Positions 10,298 through 21,240 of a stretch of 64,000 bases of DNA are shown here, piece after piece; the stretch's first letter is position 1, and each line of letters begins with the position of its first letter. Both the position numbers and the translations under genes were made by a program. The notes under the pieces were generated by a model. The model did no database searches and was not told the DNA's origin. It worked only from the letters and a program-made list of their open reading frames with translations. The stretch is from Tachypleus tridentatus (lineage: Eukaryota > Arthropoda > Merostomata > Xiphosura > Limulidae). The stretch lies in the NCBI RefSeq assembly GCF_004210375.1, contig NC_134825.1, positions 43,394,348 through 43,458,347 on the forward strand, read 5' to 3'.

Positions 10298-11757
10298 CTC
10301 TTCAAAAAAAAAAAAAAAAACGCAAAAGGGATATTTTTGTTATTTTAAAGAGAAATATATGTAATAACGTTACAAGCTTAGAGTATGTGATGTTACACGT
10401 GTTAAGGCACTGATTGTCAGACCAAAATGACAATAAAAGTTGTGCACTTTGAAAACGGAGGAAAACATAGGATTTTTCGCCAAAACGCATTCGTGTCCAA
10501 TAAATTTGTTTGAGAGATCTGCATGTTCTGCAAGTGCAACATGTGCAAAATCCATATAAAAGTGACGGGTTCTTGGTTTCCATAGCTCAGTGTTAAGCCA
10601 CCGACACGCAATACAGTTACGCCAAGACTGACTGAAGCACAACGCAACAACGCCATTGGTCGCTTGGAAGCAGGCGAATCTCGATCAGATGTGCTGTGAA
10701 TATCCACCCAAGCACCATCACAAGGCTATGGAATCGTCACCAACAACATGGATCAACTCGTGACCGTCTACGATCTGGCAGACCTCGTGTGACCACGCCC
10801 GCACAAGATCGCTATATCCGGTTACGTCACCTTCGGGATAGGACCACCACTGCGACGTCTACTGCCTCAACCATACCAGGGATGCGTAGGATTTCCGATC
10901 AGACCGTACGCAACCGTCTACGAGATGCAGGAATCCGATATCGACGTCCAGTCAGAGGCGTCATCCTCACCCAGCAACATCGTCAAGAACGGCTGCAGTG
11001 GACTCGGGCACATCGGGTCTGGCCTCATCGATGATGGAGGCATGTTTGGTTCAGCGATGAATCACGTTTTATCCTTCGTAGGCAGGATGGAAGGACTCGT
11101 GTTTACCGTCGCCGAGGTGAGCGTTTTTGGTGGTGGCAGCGTCATGATGTGGGCTGCTATCGCTTACAATGCCAGAACAGACCTTTTGCACATTCGAGGG
11201 AATCTTACGGCTCAACGATACGTCGACGAGATTCTTAGGCCCCATGTGCAACCCATCATGGTGAACGTCAACGACGTTTTTCCACATGACAACGCCCGTC
11301 CTCACACAGCCCGACTCACCACTGTCTTCTTGAGACACTACAACATCAACGTTCTTCCCTGGCCCTCCAGATAACCAGATTTAAACCCCATCGAACATCT
11401 TTGGGACGAGTTGGACCGACGTCTGCGACGGCGACAACTTCAACCATAGACTCTACCTCAGCTTGCAGCAGCTTTGCAGGCTGAGTGGATAGCCATTCCA
11501 CAGGATGTGATTCGTCATCTCATCGCTTCCATGGGCAGGAGATGCCAAGCAGTTATTGATGCTCACGGGGGGCATACTTGTTATTGACGTTGAGTGACGT
11601 CAAACTTCAACTAGTGAGCGTGGCCTTCGCCTTTGCAGACTTTGGATGTTCAGCAGTGAATGTGCAAAGTTTCACACATGTCATACAGAACTACCCGGAA
11701 TAAACTTGTTAACAATATGTTTCAAATTTTGCCTTTTGCGTTTCTTTTTTTGAAGAG
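10298..11757 (+). mobile_element. Tc1-type (DD34E) transposon, defective
   Basis: Bounded by inverted ends reading CTCTTCAAAAAAA ... CGCAAAAGG on the left and CCTTTTGCG ... TTTTTTTGAAGAG on the right, with TA repeats (TATATA) outside both. The length of about 1.46 kb and one transposase gene between the ends are typical of Tc1/mariner. The left end has a pure A run of 18 in place of the shorter run on the right. Confidence 0.85.
10628..11585 (+). pseudogene. Broken Tc1-type transposase
   Basis: The N-terminal helix-turn-helix region reads L-T-E-A-Q-R-N-N-A-I-G-R, then a frameshift near 10694, then H-P-S-T-I-T-R-L-W-N-R and R-S-G-R-P-R-V-T-T. After an in-frame TGA at 11032 (CGA changed to TGA) comes H-V-W-F-S-D-E-S-R-F with the first catalytic Asp. 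Another frame change near 11122, with a short deletion after R-R-R-G-E-R-F, leads to F-G-G-G-S-V-M-M-W. The second Asp is in H-D-N-A-R-P-H-T and the Glu in P-D-L-N-P-I-E-H, 34 residues apart if the TAA between them (11372) is read through. A further TAG lies near 11446. It cannot make active enzyme. Confidence 0.85.
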
Positions 11758-12093
11758 TATATATTTGAATCATTTTCATTGAACTAGGATCAATTTTGTT
11801 ATGCTTAAAATATCGATAACCACTGGCTATAGATTTCTTTAGACCAATTGCGATGTGTGAGCTTTATCGATCTTTGTAGAACCCATGAAAAACACACCAC
11901 TAGTATATAAACGGTTAACAGGGCACATGACATGTAATTTCTGGATAGTATTTGTTTGTGCGTGAAATTTAACACTAGTTTTTTCTTTTAATATCAGTTA
12001 CTCGTCGCTTTGTTGTGTAAACTTGTTGTAAAGAAATAAAGGTGATATATTATAGAATTATTCAAATAAACGTATTACGCGTATTTTGAAATA
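11758..12093 (+). other. Possible LTR, right half
   Basis: Contains a TATATAAA-type box near 11911, then AATAAA near 12035 and a second AATAAA near 12065, the order expected in a U3-R-U5 unit. It directly continues the sequence interrupted by the Tc1 insertion at 10298-11757. Assigned as LTR only by these signals and by position after the gypsy pol remnant. Confidence 0.3.
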
Positions 12094-13560
12094 AAATTGG
12101 GTGATCAAGACAAATCATGGACTCCATATAAAGTTTGCACCATTTCTGTCAAGGAGTTAAAACAAAGGACTAAAGGTGAGAAAACGTCTTCGCCTTTTAA
12201 ATTTTCAGTGGTCTATCCTGAGCTTAGAAAGCATGAAGATGAATACTATTTTAGTTCATGTAACGTGCAAGGCTACAACACTCAAAACTAAAAGGACATT
12301 TCTTATCCGAACATTCCATCTGCTGCAAGACCTGTTATTCATGGACCTGGTGTACCTGTTTCTACTGCACTGAATATTCTGAATCTGATGTTAGTAGAAA
12401 GGATGATAGGGATTGTTTTAAACCTGAAATGACTGGTGAACCATACTTTTTCACACAATGTGAACTTAATGCTTTGGTGAGAGATTTGGGTCTTCCAAAG
12501 GCTTCTTTAGTGAATTTTGGGCTCATACCTCAGGCTAATAACTTACTTTCTTCAGTGTCACCATTTTACTGGTGCAGAAATCATCATGGCTTATATCATT
12601 CTTCTCACAAGAAAGTTTACTGGTTTATTTCAACTATTTTTTTGAATTAATACCAATGCTATGAACCAAGTGAGTGGCAATTTTCCATTGATTTCTCCAA
12701 AAATGTCTAAAACGCGTGTTCTACTTTACAATGGTAACGTATATATACATCTGTTTCTATCGCTCATTCCATTAACTTGAAGGAAACATATGAACATCTT
12801 GAAAGTTGGTTTTTTTGTCTGTTCTTGGGCCAATAATGCGGTTTTATAAAATTTGCACGTTTTTTTTGTCTGTGTGAATGGGAGGCCAGAGCACGTAATC
12901 AACACTGGATAAAGAAGCATTGGTCACACAGAGTTAGACTGATACCAGGGTCGAAAAACATTGGAAGTGAAAGTTTGGTTGACACAAAGAAAGTCCTATT
13001 ACCTTCACTTCATCTAAAACTGGACTTCATGAAGCAGTTTGTAGAAGCCTTATACAAAGATTGTAACAGTTTGAATTATTTATCTGGGAAATTCCCAACT
13101 CTTTTAGAAGTGACACAAATAAAAGGGATTTTTTTTGGGGGCCTCAGATTAGGAAATTGACTTCGGGTGAACAGTGTGGAAGAACAACAATTAAGTCTGA
13201 AAAAGAAGCATGGATTTCCTTTAAAAATGTTTTTGTCAAATTTTTAGGAAACAAAAAAGGATCGAAATCATAAAAATATTGTCAATAATTTACTCGATAA
13301 ATTCAAAAAAGTTAGGTTGTAATATGAGCTTAAATGTTCATTTCTTACATTCACATCTTGGCTATTACTTTGAAAATCTTGGTGCATTCAGCGAAAAACA
13401 AAGGAAAATGTTTCGTAATGATATCATGGAAATGGAGAAAATGTATCGGGGATGGTGGAAATCACCATGATGGCAGATTACTGCTGGTCGTGAAAACGAG
13501 ATATTCTAGACGCAATACATAAAAGAAAGGGCACAACACACAGTTTTAAGACTAAAAGAC
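12094..13560 (+). pseudogene. Decayed gene of an unnamed repetitive protein family
   Basis: A reading frame beginning near 12097 (G-D-Q-D-K-S-W-T-P-Y-K-V-C) continues through several frameshifts and stops. Recognisable blocks are E-D-E-Y-Y-F-S-S-C-N-V-Q-G-Y-N, then Y-P-N-I-P-S-A-A-R-P-V-I-H-G-P in the next frame, E-P-Y-F-F-T-Q-C-E-L-N, R-D-L-G-L-P-K-A-S-L, and near the end S-H-L-G-Y and G-C-N-M-S-L-N-V-H-F-L. I associate these blocks with a multi-copy family of uncharacterised proteins seen in arthropod and other invertebrate genomes, but I cannot give it a function or a name. The number of disruptions shows this copy is dead. It could be the body of an unclassified transposon; no terminal repeats were found. 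Confidence 0.55.
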
Positions 13561-13850
13561 AAATTTTACAAACACACAAAATCAGAATGAATGAGGATAC
13601 GTGTTCGTTTAACATCAGTGTTTTTCCCCTTTCTTCAGTGTGTTTGCCATTCTGTTAACAAATATACTAATAAAAATTATCATTGTGACAAACGAAATAG
13701 TAATTTGATCTCAGTATAATTTGTTTTTCTTCCCAATTTGTAGAAAATCTTTACGGGGTAGAAACAAAAAGAATGTTATTTTCGAAATCTGCGTACCTGA
13801 ATTATGAAATATTCATTATTAAAATCAAATCAACTTTAATGATGAGGCTT
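13561..13850. other. Intergenic, nothing recognised
   Basis: AT-rich sequence between the decayed gene and the SINE. Confidence 0.4.
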
Positions 13851-14086
13851 AGCACAGTATGGCCAGGTGGTTAAGGCTCTAAACTCGTAATCTCAGGATC
13901 GCGGGTTCGGATTCTCGTGCTACCAAACATGCTCGCCCTTTCAACAGTGGGGGTGTTATAATGCGACGATCATTCCCACTATTCGTTGGTAAAAGAGTAG
14001 CCCCTCTAGTTTTACACTGCTAAATTAGGGACGGCTAGCGAAGATTGTCATCATGTAGCTTTTTCTAAATTCCAAAAATAAGCAAA
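13851..14086 (+). repeat. SINE family 1, + copy with internal deletion
   Basis: tRNA-like head with A-box-like GGCCAGGTGGTTAAGG and B-box-like GGTTCGGATTC, then the family core and tail (GCTAAATTAGGGACGGCTAG). About 40 bases found in other copies (the GGTGGTGATGACTAGCTG part) are missing after GAGTAGCCC. Confidence 0.85.
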
Positions 14087-14310
14087 GTTTTATAAAGTTT
14101 AAATTCGCAGGCCTGTGTTATTATTATTCACTTTCATTTTATAATATTGTTACGAACATATTATTTTGTCTCTTTAAACTTTTGAAATTTAAAATATCAA
14201 TCTAGTAAAAGATTTAGTTGAGTATACCTATTTAGTGTTCGAATTTTTTCTTGTGTGTATAGTGCTTACTACTAATTCTTAATAACGAGTAAAATATGAG
14301 TGACATGTGT

Positions 14311-14497
14311 TTGTTTTTTAATTTCGCGCAAGCTACACGAGGACTATCTGTACTAGCCGTCCCTAATTTTGCAGTGTAAGACTAGAGGGAAGGCAGTTAA
14401 TCATTACCACCCATCGCCAACTCTTGGACTACTCTTTTACTAACAAATAGTGGGATTGACCATCGCATTATTACGCCCCCACGGCTGAAAAACGTAT
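14311..14497 (-). repeat. SINE family 1, reverse copy, head truncated
   Basis: Reads from the T-rich reversed tail (GCGCAAGCTACACGAGGACT) through the core to CGCCCCCACGGCTGAAA, then stops before the tRNA-like head. Together with the copy at 13851 it forms an inverted pair about 225 bp apart. Confidence 0.8.
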
Positions 14498-16620
14498 ATA
14501 GACTAGTCACCTCTCGCTATATGATCTTCACTGATAACAATGCAGAGAACAATGAAAACCAACCTACATTCGCAGTGTTAAACATAAAACTTTGTTTTTG
14601 TACTTGAAACATCACTAGTCCGAGAGTTTATTTATTTGTTTGTTATTAGGCAAAGTTAAGGTTAAAACCTGACTTTAAGGTTAAAACACATGAAAAATTA
14701 ATCAGAACTATGTATTTGAAAATAAAAAACACAGGTAAGAAATAAATGTTAGCTAATAAAATAGGACCACATATACCAGCCTTTTACCAGTCATAGCGCA
14801 GAAGGAAAATATTTATGAAAAAGTAAGAAGTAAATCAAAACACCAATCAGAGAGAAGCAAGCCGAACTGGAAAAAAATACTTATCCAATATATGTATGTG
14901 TCAATAAGGAAAAACAAAACACATGGGTTGGTACGTATCCATGAAAAGGATAAGAGGCAGGCTATGATATGGATGTAAAGGAATATACTTAATGTCAGTG
15001 GTTGAAAAGTGACAACAACTAAATGACATTTATTATTTTAATTATTATTATGTATTTATTACTATTAAACCAATTTGAAACATTCTTAGTACAACGATGT
15101 TTTTAAAAAGAAAGAAGAACTGTTGAATTTCTTTTTATATAGATTAATGTTAATTTTTCGTTTTATTGTTATTGTATTGAAACCACATATTATTCTGTTT
15201 ATTTCTACTCACCTTATTCAAAAGTATGATAATTTTATTTGAAGTTATGAACAAATCTAGACATTGAATTATCTGTGCTCTGCACACCGCAGGTATGAAA
15301 CCCGCTTTCTAGTATCTTAAGCCCGCAGAAATACCACCGTGCGACTGAGGGCAAATATAAGAAAGGACTATAAAATGGAGTATTAATTCTACTCTTAGTC
15401 TCACTTAAAATATAAGAAACTAAGTGAAGATTCCAAAGGTGCTTAAAGTGAATAATCAAAGTTGGAAATTTAGAAAAAAATATTGTAAGATTCTCTGATG
15501 CACGTGTTTCCAATAGAGTAAATGAGTAGGTTCCGCTAAACAGATGTTTAGTCGAATATCACGCTACACAATATTGTTCTATTTCTTTCTGAACTCTGAC
15601 AATGCTCTTCAACAAGAAGTTTTTAATACTGAGTTTGTACAAAACAATAACTTTCTTTAACAAACAACGAAGTCAGAAATAAAAAACTACAAGGCAAAAA
15701 TTATAGATCATCAGATATTTAGCAGTATGCTTGAAATGTGGAAAGTAAATGGAAGTAACTGAGTATTGAATAGAAAGCACACCAGGCAGTGACTAACAGG
15801 AGATAAAAGATAGATAAAAATGCTGTTTTTACGCTTCTCTGATTTCAAACAATAATGGACATATTATGAGAAATGTGGAAAACAAGAAACATTAGCAGTT
15901 AATTTGTTATTAATTTTACTTTTTAAGAGTGAATACATTGAGGCTTTTACCAGTACTTTAAAGTTGTTTAGATTCACTATACTTTAAGGAATTTTAGAGT
16001 TTTAAGCGTGAAGTAATACATGGTTAGTGATGCATTGGCTCTATCACTTCAGAGTCATTTTAAGTAAAGTTATTTTACTAGTGAGATACAAGAAAGGACA
16101 TGAATTTTACAGTTCTATTCATTCTATGTAGATTAAACGTAACTTATTTTTAGTAAGTGGTTTCATTTCACTCACTTTAACTTATAAAGGGGAGCATATG
16201 GACCAATAGGAGTGATTTCTATTAAAATCTTCAATTCCCTTTGCTTATCCTACATTTCTATTTAAAGTTCTGAAGTACATATGATCACTTGCTTATTGTG
16301 GTTTATTGTTGTGTAATTTGTTAGCAGAGTATTGTTTATTTGTATTGTAAATTTTGAGTAATTAAATACCTGTTATCTATAGAAATCTATGTATTGTCTC
16401 TTTCTTTGTGACTTAACTGTTGTAGCTTGTTGGAAACATACATTCAAGCCTGAGACCAGTTTTCTTCTGCTTTGCTTCTTATCAAAAGATACTACAATTT
16501 AATAAGCATAGTAAATGTTTATCTTATAATGGAAGAACTAAGCCTTTAATAAATAAATTTAGCATTCCGAAAACTGTTTATTCTCAAAATCTAAGTTCAA
16601 TGAAGGTCCATTTCAATCTA
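14498..16620. other. Intergenic, nothing recognised
   Basis: AT-rich, with only short frames (for example reverse 15235-15513) lacking any family features. No repeat structure noticed. Confidence 0.5.
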
Positions 16621-16623
16621 CAT

Positions 16624-16905
16624 GGCCCAGCATGGTCAGGTAGTTAAAGTGCTTGACTCGTAATCTGAGGGCCACGGGTTCGAATCTCTGTACCACCAGA
16701 CATACTCACCCACTCAGCTGTGTGGGCCTTATAATATGACGGTCAATCCCACTATTCGTTGGTAAAAGAATAACTCAAGAGCTGGTGGTGGGTGGTGATG
16801 ACTAGCTGACTTCCATCTTGTCTTACACTGCTAAATTAGGGACGTCTAGCGCAGATAGCTCTCGTGTAGCTTTGCGCAAAATTTTAAAAACAAACAAACA
16901 ATCTA
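16624..16905 (+). repeat. SINE family 1, full-length + copy
   Basis: Complete head (GGCCCAGCATGGTCAGGTAG, B box GGTTCGAATC), core and tail ending in GTAGCTTTGCGC and AAACAAACAAAC. A good reference copy for the family. Confidence 0.9.
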
Positions 16906-19900
16906 CAATTTGATCAACTTGTATTGGTTTTACTGGTCTTAGAGAATTCCACTCCTAATCAATAACCTTGAACACAAGTTAACCAAAAAGATATAAGCTG
17001 TATAAAGTAAGGAAATGAACAGTAGCTGATGACACTTTTTTCTTCACTTCATAATTCCAGTGTATATGTTTTTCTCATAATGATTACATACCACGTTCAC
17101 ATCAACATTCATTTTAAATAGCTTTTCTCGGATTGAGTTAATAAAAACCAAGTTAGTTCTAGACTAAAGTAAATATTTGAACTAAATGATAGTTATTTAA
17201 TTTGCAAATAATCTTGCATTTTCTTAGTATGACATTTGCTATATATGTGAATGGTCATTCTCATTACAACATAGATGAAGCTGTAACTTCTAGATATCAA
17301 CGGCACTACTGTTAAAGGACACTTTTTCGGCATTCTTATAGAATATTATATTAATCAATGTACTCCATAAAAATTAACAGGTATTACTTATTTTGAGAAC
17401 AGCAAACGAACAAAACAACTTGTGCAAAATCAATATAATGGCTTTCTCGGTTAGGTGTTATGTGAAATATGTGTACATACACAAGAAAAATTGAATTTGA
17501 AATAAATATTAGAATACTGTAAGAATATATATATAATATATTCATACAACATAACAATGCATCATAAATTGTACTTTGCTTTAGAGCAATCTCTATTTGA
17601 CAAGGAACTGTGGGCAAAGCCATGCATACCTGTGCATTAATTCACTTTGGAAAAATATTTTACCTTAAACTGCATCAGTACTATTAGCAACAGGATTTCC
17701 AAGCAAAATGTAAACATTAGGTTTGATATGTGTATTTCTGTAGCAATAATTGTGGTCGCAAGGAAGATAAAACGCGCAAAATTCTGATTTTTTATACTTA
17801 CTTACTGGATAATACATCGCATATAACATGTGCAACTTTTCATACACATTGGAGCCTTCAATCATCTTTTTCATTCAAAAGTTCCTATCATTGTTAGCGC
17901 TGAAAAGAAAACGTCTTAAATCAGTTAAGTTAATATACACGTATATGGTTTCTATTACACCATGTAGATATACGTATAAAAATAATTGTAATATTTTATA
18001 TCTCGTTAAATCTCGCTTTGAACGAAATATTTCGTACATTACACGATGGTTTCTAGGCTACCAACTGTAACATTAAATAAATATAGGCCTATTTTTATTT
18101 GTATTAATGTAATAAGTGCAGCGTGAACTATAACTAGTATCAATATTGTTTAACTTGTAGTAATTAATTATAACTGTTGTATTCTATATTTTTAATTAGC
18201 CTCATTAGATTCTTGGAAAATGTGGTCCGAAGTTTGAGTAGAGGGAAATATATGCTTATAAATTTTTCTTAAGCAGTTAACGTCTTCGTATTGTCCTGAC
18301 AATAACATGGGATGTTTAAATGCCGGTTTTTTCAGAACTTTCGATCGTTTTGCCAGGGTGAGGTACTAGAAACATAACTTTTAATTTAAGGATTAAATTG
18401 ACATATACGGTATTTGAAAATCAGTGTTCGAACGTGGGATACATATACAAATGATAAAACTAAGGAAGAATTATAATTTTATTACAAACTTACGTTGAAT
18501 ATAAAAAATATGAGCAATTAGAATTTTGGTGCCTAACGTTCGATGCAGAAACTTAAAAAATAAACTTAAGCTTATTTGTTTTTGTATCGACATTATAATT
18601 TATTTGAAGTATTCATTTGAGAGCTATATAGTTATGGAATGCTTTGCAAAATAATTTCTAAAAGATTATATTTTGTGTCAATAATGCTGTAGATCATTCA
18701 GTTGTCAGACTTCATTTTTGTATTTTAAGGATAGTAAAGTTAATTTTTCTTTCTATCCTTGTAAGTCACTAACTTATTGCAAGTAGTCATTTGGGGAATC
18801 ATCTTTGGATGATTTGAATTTTACATTCATCTTTCTTTAAACAGAGATTTCACATAAAACTTGCATCTTCTTGCTCTATTGTCTTCATACTTCAGAAAAA
18901 TGATCTGAATAATGTTCTAAGCTTCAATAACTTCACTTCTCACTTTTTTTTGTTTTAAGAGAAAAATAAAGTCTTAGCTTACCCCATAAGTTTACCATTC
19001 TCTAAGAATCATTCTGTTAGCCCTTTCTAAACCCTTTCCAATAAGTTAATATTCTTTTTTAGTTAAAGACACTCTTGAGTAATAATCAGTATGTCTATTG
19101 ATACATCTTAAAATTGTATACACTTTAATAATGGCAACAGATTATTACTTTAATTGCTTGAGTAACTTATTTACTGTTATATCAAGATCCTTTTCTCAAG
19201 TCAAGTTATTGAGGAGTTTCCTTTCTATATTAATTGTTTAATTCAAAATGTGATAATTCAGATATATTACCTTCCAACAAGGTACTTTACATTTGCTCAC
19301 ATACATAGCTATTCTTGTTCAGTTCCCTGAAGTTGAGTTTTTGATTTAGAACAGAACTAATTGACATGATATATTCATGTATGTAGTGTACCAGCTTAAA
19401 TTCAGTTCATCTTTGACTGCAATCCTTCATTCTGCTCCCTGTATGGATTCCAATAGTTGAAGTTTGGATTTAGAGTTGAACCTGTCAAGATACGTCCTCA
19501 CATGTGATCAGGACGTCCCTGGTCTCTCACTCACCTTGCCTTAGGTGCACTACCCAGTTTTGTAGGTTATGGTGGATGCACTTGTTTGTTGCTCTGCTTC
19601 TTTTTCTTGCACTTTCCATTAATGTCTTTATGCCAAGGATGTTAACTGCATTTAGGGGGGTTCCAGTCTATTTGATTTGAGTGGTATATATGTGTATTTA
19701 ATTTTGCTTATGTGTGTCCTGTTCACAGATCGGTGGTTGAATTTCTCCCTCTGGTCAAATGAAGTTGAGGTGAGGACAATACTATTCTTTTTTCTACCTT
19801 TCTATAGATATCAGTTCCTGGCAGTTGAGTTTTGGATTATATTTGACTTACTGATGATATGATCTTGATCCCACTCTTACATGGTATTGGTTTCTGGTGA

Positions 19901-20300
19901 CTGAGTTTTCAATGCAGTTGACTTGCTGTGAATGATTCATTGTTCTTAGTCACTCTACATCTTGGGGCACTTCCCACATTTTACCCGTATTCTTTTCGTT
20001 GGAGAGATTGAAATTCAAATATACTGTGATTAGATTCACTGTCAAACTTTTTCTTTCCCACTAGGATATGCTCCTTACAATTTTCTGTCTGGATCTGTCA
20101 CACCTTTTCCACATATGGGTGAAAAGTGTATCTTGTACAGAAGTGGTGCATCTCACACATATAATTCTCTTATTAGAGGGTTCCATCATTAGTGTCTTTC
20201 ATATGTTTTTGAAGGATGCTTTTACTTTCTCCCTCTCTACCCATTCATTTGAGATTCTAGCTATTTATGTCAGCAGAAATAATATACCTTGTTAGAATTT
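16906..20300. other. Intergenic; right part is repeat-derived
   Basis: 16.9-19.4 kb shows nothing I can name. From about 19430 the + strand becomes pyrimidine-rich and resembles the DIRS-like blocks at 31-32.7, 34-37.5 and 55.8-59.5 kb, with the block GAGATTCTAGCTATT at about 20250 also found (as variants) at 35660, 45500 and 59155. No true gene seen. Confidence 0.4.
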
Positions 20301-20304
20301 ATAA

Positions 20305-20625
20305 TTTTCCAACACTGAAAATGTATTTCTTACCAACTTACTTCCACATACACTTTACAGAGGGAGCTCAGAGGGAGCCACTAAGTTTCAAAGGGGTGTA
20401 GCATTATTATTGATGGAGGTTTGTTGTATGATAACTCGCATATGAAAATTAGTTAAACCATATGAACTGAGGGGTGTATGGGAGTAAAATGCTTGAGACA
20501 TAGGAACAATGTTTTTACAAATGGAAGACAGCACTGAATGAAAACAGTTATGTATGTGAGTAGAAATAAGTACCTGTTAGAAATACAGTTTCTGTGTAAG
20601 AAAATTATAACTTGCACTTACTATA
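20305..20625. repeat. Dispersed retroelement end module (copy 1)
   Basis: Begins with CACTGAAAATGTATTTCTTA and ends with GTTAGAAATACAGTTTC plus TGTGTAAGAAAA, so its ends form an imperfect inverted repeat. Similar modules lie at 25870-26235, 37530-37905, 45535-45720 and 59205-59545. The last two are shorter or more diverged. Confidence 0.45.
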
Positions 20626-20652
20626 ATTAAAGGTAATTTACCAACTTGCCTA

Positions 20653-20925
20653 GCCTGGCATGGCCAGGTGGGTAAGGCACTTGACTTGTAATCCGAGGGT
20701 CACAGGTTCGGATTCCCATCACACCAAACATGCTCCCCCTTTCAGCTGTGGGGGCATTATAATGTGATGGTTAATCCCACTAGTCATTGGTAAAAGGGTA
20801 GCCCAAGAGTTGGTGGTGGGTGGTGATGACTAGCTGCTTTCCCTCTAGTCTTACACTGCTAAATTAGGAATGGCTAGCATAGATAGCCCTCTTGTAGCTT
20901 TGCGCAAAATTCAAAACAAAACAAG
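20653..20925 (+). repeat. SINE family 1, full-length + copy
   Basis: Starts CCTGGCATGGCCAGGTGGGT, has the B-box-like GGTTCGGATTC, the full core and a tail ending GTAGCTTTGCGCAAAATTC with an A-rich end. Confidence 0.9.
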
Positions 20926-20934
20926 CCAACTTGC

Positions 20935-21240
20935 CAATTGATTATTTACCAATTTCATTCTGCAGTCTCAACATCCCAAATTTATTATCATCAGCACACT
21001 TTACTAGTTGACTAAGTATTCTCTTATTAATGTCATTAATGTAAATAAGAAACGGCAAAGATCCAAGCACTGTCTCCCGAGGCACATTACTAATAACAAA
21101 TGTTCATCATACCTGAAACCTGGTAATTACTTTTTTTTTCACCATTCAACTAGTCTTTCTACTATTCCCAGCTATTCTATGTGTCGTCTTCTTAAAAATA
21201 TAACAGTAAAAGCATCAAGTTAACAAGGAACAGGGATGGG
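20935..21240 (-). pseudogene. CR1-like LINE reverse transcriptase fragment
   Basis: On the reverse strand the sequence reads V-P-R-E-T-V-L-G-S-L-P-F-L-I-Y-I-N-D-I-N, then K-C-A-D-D-N-K-F-G. This matches the G-S-V-L-G-P-L-L-F-L-I-Y-I-N-D motif and the F-A-D-D-T-K catalytic box of CR1-type LINEs, with changes (F to C at the ADD box). Only this part of the RT is present and upstream sequence in the reverse direction has stops. Confidence 0.65.

Noticed and set aside
10302..10707. Reverse frames of 90-96 codons at the Tc1 left end
   Set aside because: They run antisense to the transposase start and through the poly-A tract of the terminal repeat.
13855..13925. tRNA-like sequence with A and B boxes (also at other SINE heads)
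   Set aside because: The same sequence occurs in many copies joined to a common core and A-rich tail, so these are SINE heads and not tRNA genes.
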